The position numbers and the translations under genes were made by a program. Below are positions 59,392 to 64,000 of a stretch of DNA of 64,000 nucleotides, in pieces. The DNA comes from a bacterium. GTDB taxonomy: Bacteria; Verrucomicrobiota; Kiritimatiellia; CAIKKV01; CAITUY01. The DNA lies in contig JBAXWB010000012.1 of the NCBI GenBank assembly GCA_037128595.1, positions 1 through 64,000 of the forward strand. The letters run 5' to 3'. The notes below the pieces were generated by a model. That model ran no database searches and was not told the DNA's origin. It saw nothing but the letters and a program-made list of their open reading frames with translations. Within the stretch, counting starts at the first letter, position 1; each line of letters opens with the position of its first letter.

Positions 59392-59834
59392 ACGTGTCTA
59401 AAACCCGCGAAACAAAAGGGATTTACCACGGAGGTACGGAGGGGGATAAGGGAGAGGAAGAAAATGTTTCGCGATTTTTCGAAATGGCGAGTACCCCATT
59501 TTGAAAAATCGCGAAACACCTCTCCGGGAGTAGGAAGGGAGAAGCAACCACTCCAGTTGTGCTTCGCTCCATCAAAACCTTCTCGTCTGCTCTTCCTCCA
59601 GGAACGGGTTGCGGGAATTTCGGATTCGGTACTCCGAATGCAAAATTCCCGCAACATTTTCTTCCTCTCCCTTATCCCCCTCCGTACCTCCGGGGTGAAT
59701 CTTGGTTTTCGCTTATTTTTAGTGGCCGGAGTAATAGTGGTGAAGTTCCTCTTTTGTGTGAAGATCAATGGACAGGGAAAAGGCGATGCGCTACATTTTA
59801 TGCCCATTCTATTTAGTGAAAGCGAAACGGATCA
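59392..59834. other. Intergenic region of 443 bp holding a nested palindrome
   Basis: Apart from the palindrome at 59429-59692 no gene is convincing; open frames here merely read through its arms. The final 140 bp before the carboxypeptidase gene are less G+C rich and may hold its promoter. Confidence 0.6.
59429..59692. repeat. 264-bp nested palindromic element with perfect 40-bp arms
   Basis: The outer arms 59429-59468 and 59653-59692 are exact inverted copies over 40 bases. Inside the left arm, 59466-59487 pairs with 59497-59518 at 21 of 22 bases. Inside the right, GTTGCGGGAATTT (59608-59620) pairs with AAATTCCCGCAAC (59643-59655). It resembles a MITE-like or repeat-derived element; no transposase is encoded. 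Confidence 0.8.
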
Positions 59835-60959
59835 ATGACGACAATAAAAATGATGCGGTGTCTGGCGATGGTGGCGTGTGCAGGGGTGTTGGCGGTGGGC
59901 GGAACGGCGCTGGCGGAAACCAAGGCCACTAAGAAAGCGGTCGCCAAACCCAAGACGGCCTCCTCGGGACGGGCGACCTTGCCGAACCGCACGGCCGATC
60001 CCTATCTGGGTGCGATTGTGGTGGATGCGGCGACCGGGCAGGTTCTGGTGGAGCAGAATGCCGATGCGGCCGGTTTCCCTGCCAGCGTCATCAAGCTCAT
60101 GGATATGATGGTCCTGCTGGATCAGATTTCCGCCGGGCAGATCAGCCTGAGCAATTCCGTAACCGTGACGGCGGAGTCGTCGAAGATTGGCGGGTCACAG
60201 GTGTATTTGAAGGAGGGCGAGGTGTTTACCCTCGAAGACCTCATGTATGCCCTGATGATTCAGTCGGCGAACGATTCCGCCATGGCCATGGCGTTGAGTG
60301 TGGCGGGCTCGTCGGCCGGATTTGTGGAGCTGATGAATAAGAAGGCGGGTGAATTAGGGATGGCCAACACGTCCTTCCATTCCGTGCATGGCCTGCCGCC
60401 GGCCGCCGGACAGGCGGGCGATACGTCGACAGCCCGTGATCTGTCCAAGCTGGCCTGCGCCCTGATTGCCCAACATCCCGAGATCCTCAAGTATACCTCG
60501 ACCCAGGTCCGGAATTTCAGGCCCGATACCAAACCCTTCGAGATGCGCAGTCACAATCATCTGTTGCATGAGTTTCCGGGTTGCGATGGATTGAAGACGG
60601 GGTATATCACCGCCGGCGGGTTTTCGATTGTGGCGACCGCCCAGAAAAACGGACGCCGTGTGATCGCCGTGGTCCTGGGCAGCAAAGACCGTAAAGTGCG
60701 GGATGCCAAGGCGATGGAGTTGCTGTCGAAGGGGTTTGCCGCCCTGCCGCCGCTGCCGCCTCCCCCTCCCCCGGTCATCCATACGGTGACCACCAATCTG
60801 CCGGCGGCACTGCCTGTGACCGATGAGTCCCTGCCTGTCGCCGAGACGACGCATATGGGGTGGCTGAAGATCGCCGGGATCGGGCTGGCGGCCAGTCTGG
60901 TGGTGGTCGCCATCGGCAGCTTCTTTATCAAGAAGCGGTCCCGTAACGAATTCCAGTAA
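59835..60959 (+). CDS. D-alanyl-D-alanine carboxypeptidase (S11, DacF-like)
   Basis: A 374-residue penicillin-binding protein. After the signal sequence (ends near ALA) the SxxK motif is PASVIKLM, the SxN motif is SANDS, and the KTG motif is LKTGYI. The second half has a proline-rich stretch (LPPLPPPPPPV) and a C-terminal membrane helix near residues 345-368 followed by basic residues, so the enzyme is anchored at both ends of its processing. It trims the pentapeptide of peptidoglycan outside the inner membrane. Start ATG 59835 has no strong ribosome site. Confidence 0.93.
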   Translation: MTTIKMMRCLAMVACAGVLAVGGTALAETKATKKAVAKPKTASSGRATLPNRTADPYLGAIVVDAATGQVLVEQNADAAGFPASVIKLMDMMVLLDQISAGQISLSNSVTVTAESSKIGGSQVYLKEGEVFTLEDLMYALMIQSANDSAMAMALSVAGSSAGFVELMNKKAGELGMANTSFHSVHGLPPAAGQAGDTSTARDLSKLACALIAQHPEILKYTSTQVRNFRPDTKPFEMRSHNHLLHEFPGCDGLKTGYITAGGFSIVATAQKNGRRVIAVVLGSKDRKVRDAKAMELLSKGFAALPPLPPPPPPVIHTVTTNLPAALPVTDESLPVAETTHMGWLKIAGIGLAASLVVVAIGSFFIKKRSRNEFQ

Positions 60960-60965
60960 GCCGGT

Positions 60966-61136
60966 TTACCGTGGCGGGGCGGCGGCGGCCGGCCGCTCCT
61001 GATGCGCGTGCCAGCTCTTGACGCCGAGGCCCAGTAACGCCAGCGCCAGCACCAGGCAGAGCGCTTTGCGCTCGCCGGCCGTCAGGGCAAACGTGGACCG
61101 CGTCAATTCCTGCAACCTGATACGCCAGCGGTTCAT
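60966..61136 (-). CDS. Small single-helix membrane protein coupled to leuS
   Basis: A 56-residue protein on the minus strand, ATG at 61136 and TAA at 60966-60968. Its ATG overlaps the leuS stop (ATGA). The sequence is a charged N-terminus ([13 protein letters not shown]), then one hydrophobic helix ([15 protein letters not shown]), then a short basic tail. No family was recognised; the layout resembles the N-terminus of ComEA-like proteins, but the DNA-binding part is absent. The stop-start overlap and clean frame make it a probable gene rather than noise. Confidence 0.6.
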   Translation of the reverse strand: MNRWRIRLQELTRSTFALTAGERKALCLVLALALLGLGVKSWHAHQERPAAAAPPR

Positions 61137-63643
61137 GGCGTGGCCACAATGTTGACCAGTTTGCCCGGGATGACCACCACTTTGCGGATAGTGAGCCCGG
61201 CCAGCATCTGCTTCACCGGCTCCAGCGTCAGGACATGGGCCTCAATCTCCTTGGGCGACAGACGCGTGGGGATGACTTCGCGGCTCTTGATTTTGCCATT
61301 GAGCTGAATGACGATTTCGATGGTGTCGCGGGCCAGCGCCTTTTCGTTCACCTGCGGCCAGGGCGCTGAGAGGACGCTGGGTTGATGCCCAAGTTCGACC
61401 CACAGTTCTTCCGCGACATGTGGCGCGAACGGGGAGATCAATACCACCAGGGTTTCAATCGTTTCCCGGTAAACGGCCCGGCAGGGCTCGCTGCTGGTGG
61501 CATCCACTTTCATGGCATCCACCGCATTCATTAATTCCATGATCTGGGCGATGGCGGTATTGAATTGAAACGCCCCTTCCAGATCGTGGGTGATCTTGGC
61601 AATGCTCTCATGCAATTTCCGGTAAAGATCGCGTTCCGGTGTCTCCATGGTGGAGAGATCGGTTTTCAGCGTGGCGGAGGCCTGGAGCAGGGCGTGGGTC
61701 TCGTAAACCCGGCGCCAGATCCGGCGCAGGAACCGGAATGAGCCCTCTACGGCCGTGTCGCTCCATTCGGCATCCTTCTCGGGCGGTCCGATGAACAAGG
61801 TATAGAGCCGGACGGTGTCGGCCCCATACTCGCGGATCAGTTCGTCGGGCGAGACCACGTTGCCTTTGGATTTGGACATTTTGTAAAGCTGGCCATCCTT
61901 CTCGCTGCGTTTGCAGATCATGCCCTGGGTGAACAGCGCCTTGAAGGGTTCGCGGAAGGAGCAGGTATCGGCATCATGCAGTACTTTCAGGATGAACCGG
62001 GAATAGAGCAGGTGCAGCACCGCGTGCTCGATGCCACCGATATATTGATCGACCGGCAGCCAGTAATCCACGTCCTTCTTATTATAGGCCACCGTGGTGT
62101 CGCGCGGGTTGACGTAGCGGAGGTAATACCAGCAGGAGCAGATCCACTGAGCCAGCGTGTCGGTCTCGCGCCGGGCCGGCTTGCCGCAGGTCGGGCAGGG
62201 GGTGTTGATGAAGCCTTCGTGAAAGGATAGCGGATTGCCCCGTTCAGTTTTGAAATCCACATCGTCCGGCAACAGGACGGGGAGATCCTTCTCCGGCACC
62301 GGCACGGCGCCGCAAGCCGGGCAGTGGATGATCGGGATGGGGGAGCCCCAGTACCGCTGCCGGCTGATCAGCCAGTCGCGAATCCGGAAATGGGTCGTGA
62401 AATCCCCAAAGCCCTTATCCTTGGCCAGCTGAATGATATCCGTCATCGCTTCGCGGTTATTCCGCCCGTTGAAGGGCGCGGAGTTGGCCATGGCCCCATC
62501 TTCGACATAGGCCTCCTTCATGGCCGCGGCCTCAAGGGTCCCGTCCGGGTTCTGGATGACCACCTTGATGGGGAGGGTGTAGGCCTTGGCAAAGTCGAAG
62601 TCACGCTGGTCATGCGCGGGCACGGCCATGACGGCGCCGGTGCCGTATTCCATCAGCACGTAATTGGTAATCCAGAGCGGGGCCAGCTCGCCGTTATAGG
62701 GGTTGCGGACATGAAAGCCGGTGAACACGCCTTCTTTCTTGGTGGAATCATCCGCGCGTTCGGCGGCGGAGACCATTTTCTCCTTCTCCACGAAGGCCTT
62801 GATCTCGGCGGCGCGCGGATTGGCGCGAAGCAACTTTTCAACCAGAGGATGTTCCGGGGCCAGCGCCATGAAGGTGACCCCGTAAATGGTGTCAGGCCGG
62901 GTGGTGAAGACCGGGCAGGGATCCCCCGTTTCCGCGACGGTAAACTCGACCCGGGCGCCGGTGGAACGGCCAATCCAGTTCCCCTGCATGGTGCGCACCT
63001 TTTCCGGCCATTGGTCGAGCAGGGAGAGATCATCGAGCAGTTTTCCGGCATACTCGGTGATTTTGAAGAACCACTGGGTCAGGTCCTTTTTGACCACTTT
63101 CCGGCCGCAGCGTTCGCAGGTGCCGTCGGCCAGGACTTCCTCATTGGCCAGGGTGGTGCAATAGTCGCACCAGTTGACGGGGGCGTTTTTCTGGAAGGCC
63201 AGCCCGCGTTCGTGAAGCTTGAGGAAGATCCACTGGGTCCACTTGTAGTAATCCGGATGACAGGTGGCGATTTCCCGGTCCCAGTCATAGCCGATCCCCC
63301 AGGATTGGAGTTGGCGCTTCATCTGCTTGATATTGCTGTACGTCCATTCCTTGGGATGAACCCCGCGTTGTTTGGCGGCATTTTCAGCAGGAAGCCCGAA
63401 AGCGTCCCAGCCCATGGGCGACAGGACGCGGAAGCCGCGGACCATTTTGTAGCGGGTTACTGCGTCGCCGATGATGTAATTGCGGCCATGCCCGACATGC
63501 ATGGTGCCGGACGGGTAGGGAAACATGGTCAGGCAGTAGTATTTCTTCTGATGGACCGAGGTGTCCACCTTGAATACCTGCTGATCCTGCCAATACTTCT
63601 GCCACTTGGGCTCAATCTCGTTAAATGGGTAATGTTCTTGCAT
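61133..63643 (-). CDS. leuS: Leucyl-tRNA synthetase
   Basis: An 836-residue class I synthetase. The HIGH-type motif is [14 protein letters not shown] is KMSKSKGNV. Zinc-ribbon cysteines CDYC and CERCGRK lie near residues 160-185, and an editing domain follows in the middle. It charges tRNA-Leu with leucine in the cytoplasm. The start at 63643 lies 4 bp after the upstream TrpB-like gene stop, so the two may be co-transcribed. Confidence 0.97.
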   Translation of the reverse strand: MQEHYPFNEIEPKWQKYWQDQQVFKVDTSVHQKKYYCLTMFPYPSGTMHVGHGRNYIIGDAVTRYKMVRGFRVLSPMGWDAFGLPAENAAKQRGVHPKEWTYSNIKQMKRQLQSWGIGYDWDREIATCHPDYYKWTQWIFLKLHERGLAFQKNAPVNWCDYCTTLANEEVLADGTCERCGRKVVKKDLTQWFFKITEYAGKLLDDLSLLDQWPEKVRTMQGNWIGRSTGARVEFTVAETGDPCPVFTTRPDTIYGVTFMALAPEHPLVEKLLRANPRAAEIKAFVEKEKMVSAAERADDSTKKEGVFTGFHVRNPYNGELAPLWITNYVLMEYGTGAVMAVPAHDQRDFDFAKAYTLPIKVVIQNPDGTLEAAAMKEAYVEDGAMANSAPFNGRNNREAMTDIIQLAKDKGFGDFTTHFRIRDWLISRQRYWGSPIPIIHCPACGAVPVPEKDLPVLLPDDVDFKTERGNPLSFHEGFINTPCPTCGKPARRETDTLAQWICSCWYYLRYVNPRDTTVAYNKKDVDYWLPVDQYIGGIEHAVLHLLYSRFILKVLHDADTCSFREPFKALFTQGMICKRSEKDGQLYKMSKSKGNVVSPDELIREYGADTVRLYTLFIGPPEKDAEWSDTAVEGSFRFLRRIWRRVYETHALLQASATLKTDLSTMETPERDLYRKLHESIAKITHDLEGAFQFNTAIAQIMELMNAVDAMKVDATSSEPCRAVYRETIETLVVLISPFAPHVAEELWVELGHQPSVLSAPWPQVNEKALARDTIEIVIQLNGKIKSREVIPTRLSPKEIEAHVLTLEPVKQMLAGLTIRKVVVIPGKLVNIVATP

Positions 63644-63647
63644 GGTA

Positions 63648-64000
63648 TTACTGCAGTGGGGGCGGTTTCGGGAGATCTTTCAGGCAGGCCTGGGCTTTGG
63701 CAATTTCGGCATCCGACATCTCGTAATCCGTCAACTTGCCGTCAAAGAAGGCCTGATAGCCGCTCAAGTCCATGATGCCGTGGCCGGACCAGTTCAGGAC
63801 GATGACCTTCTCCTTGCCCTCTTCCTTGGCCAGATTGGCTTCGCGGATAGCCATGGCGATGGCGTGTGAAGTCTCGGGGGCCGGGATAAAGCCCTCCGCC
63901 CGGGTGAACGCCATGGCGGCCCGGTAGCATTCCAGCTGGGGAATCGCGCGGGCTTCAATCAAGCCTTCGCGCAAGGCGTGGCTGACCAGGGGGGCCATGC
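63648..64000 (-). CDS. C-terminal part of a TrpB2-type pyridoxal-phosphate enzyme
   Basis: The visible 117 residues are the end of a tryptophan synthase beta-like protein: [49 protein letters not shown] and [16 protein letters not shown]. The TrpB2 form (longer, with the LVSHALREG and ECYRAA blocks) is favoured. The gene begins outside the window, so the PLP lysine is not seen. The Met at 63998 is probably internal. Confidence 0.85.
   Translation of the reverse strand, partial: MAPLVSHALREGLIEARAIPQLECYRAAMAFTRAEGFIPAPETSHAIAMAIREANLAKEEGKEKVIVLNWSGHGIMDLSGYQAFFDGKLTDYEMSDAEIAKAQACLKDLPKPPPLQ

Noticed and set aside
59464-59838. 124-codon frame inside the nested palindrome region
   Set aside because: It reads through the inverted-repeat arms and shares no family pattern.
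62324-63775. 483-codon plus-strand frame opposite leuS
   Set aside because: Antisense shadow of leuS.
1-64000. tRNA or rRNA genes
   Set aside because: No cloverleaf with TTCRA loop or conserved rRNA stretch was recognised by eye; a covariance search would settle it.

Overview
The window reads as high-GC Gram-negative chromosome. It has TonB, RND and TolC-type outer-membrane systems, many overlapping ATGA gene junctions, several glycoside hydrolases and PQQ-type beta-propeller proteins. This gene mix suggests a member of the PVC group (Kiritimatiellota, Verrucomicrobiota or Lentisphaerota), but there is no rRNA or other marker, so the placement is inference.

Layout. 1-272: tail of a truncated gene with a repeated TPQV linker. 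0.8-8.5 kb: carbohydrate genes, a secreted GH9-type enzyme facing a GH78 rhamnosidase and a GH63/trehalase-like enzyme. 8.8-14.9 kb: an overlapping surface-polysaccharide operon (deacetylase, GT4 glycosyltransferase, flippase, large membrane protein), followed by a phosphofructokinase. 16.5-18.1 kb: cbiQ-cbiO of an ECF metal transporter. 18.1-23.0 kb (minus strand): a kinase-like protein without its histidine, GAF-type PTS enzyme I, and a CsgG-like lipoprotein. 23.5-24.7 kb: a lone AAA/DUF4143 ATPase. 24.7-36.1 kb (minus): a seven-gene redox operon with three beta-propeller proteins, a Tat-exported ferredoxin, a NapH-like membrane ferredoxin, a fused NuoE-NuoF flavoprotein and a 2Fe-2S/GltD-like flavoprotein. 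36.2-48.5 kb: a TonB receptor, a phosphatase-like gene and an ABC transporter, interrupted by about 7 kb of gene debris and an integron-type cassette array with ten attC-like sites, three toxin-antitoxin pairs and no integrase. 48.7-50.1 kb: rfbA-rfbC. 50.1-56.5 kb (minus): a TetR-regulated RND efflux operon. 56.7-61.0 kb: rnhA, a dihydrouridine synthase, an M24 peptidase and a penicillin-binding carboxypeptidase. 61.0-64.0 kb (minus): a small membrane protein, leuS and the end of a TrpB2-type gene.

A second layer of organisation is repetitive DNA. At least four kinds of short element are scattered through the window and several lie inside genes. The most striking is a hairpin family with a conserved ATGGAG flank and a conserved CTCYGT loop, whose 7-bp stems vary in sequence but always pair. 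Two copies supply stop codons and one is translated in frame. Others are a coding GC-rich repeat that links two beta-propellers, a repeat at the rnhA/dus junction, and a 264-bp nested palindrome with perfect 40-bp arms.

The best candidates for undescribed biology are the redox operon, which would link a cytosolic NAD(P)H flavoprotein complex to periplasmic propeller proteins, the hairpin family, and the cassette array lodged in a transport operon beside a broken copy of the phosphatase gene.
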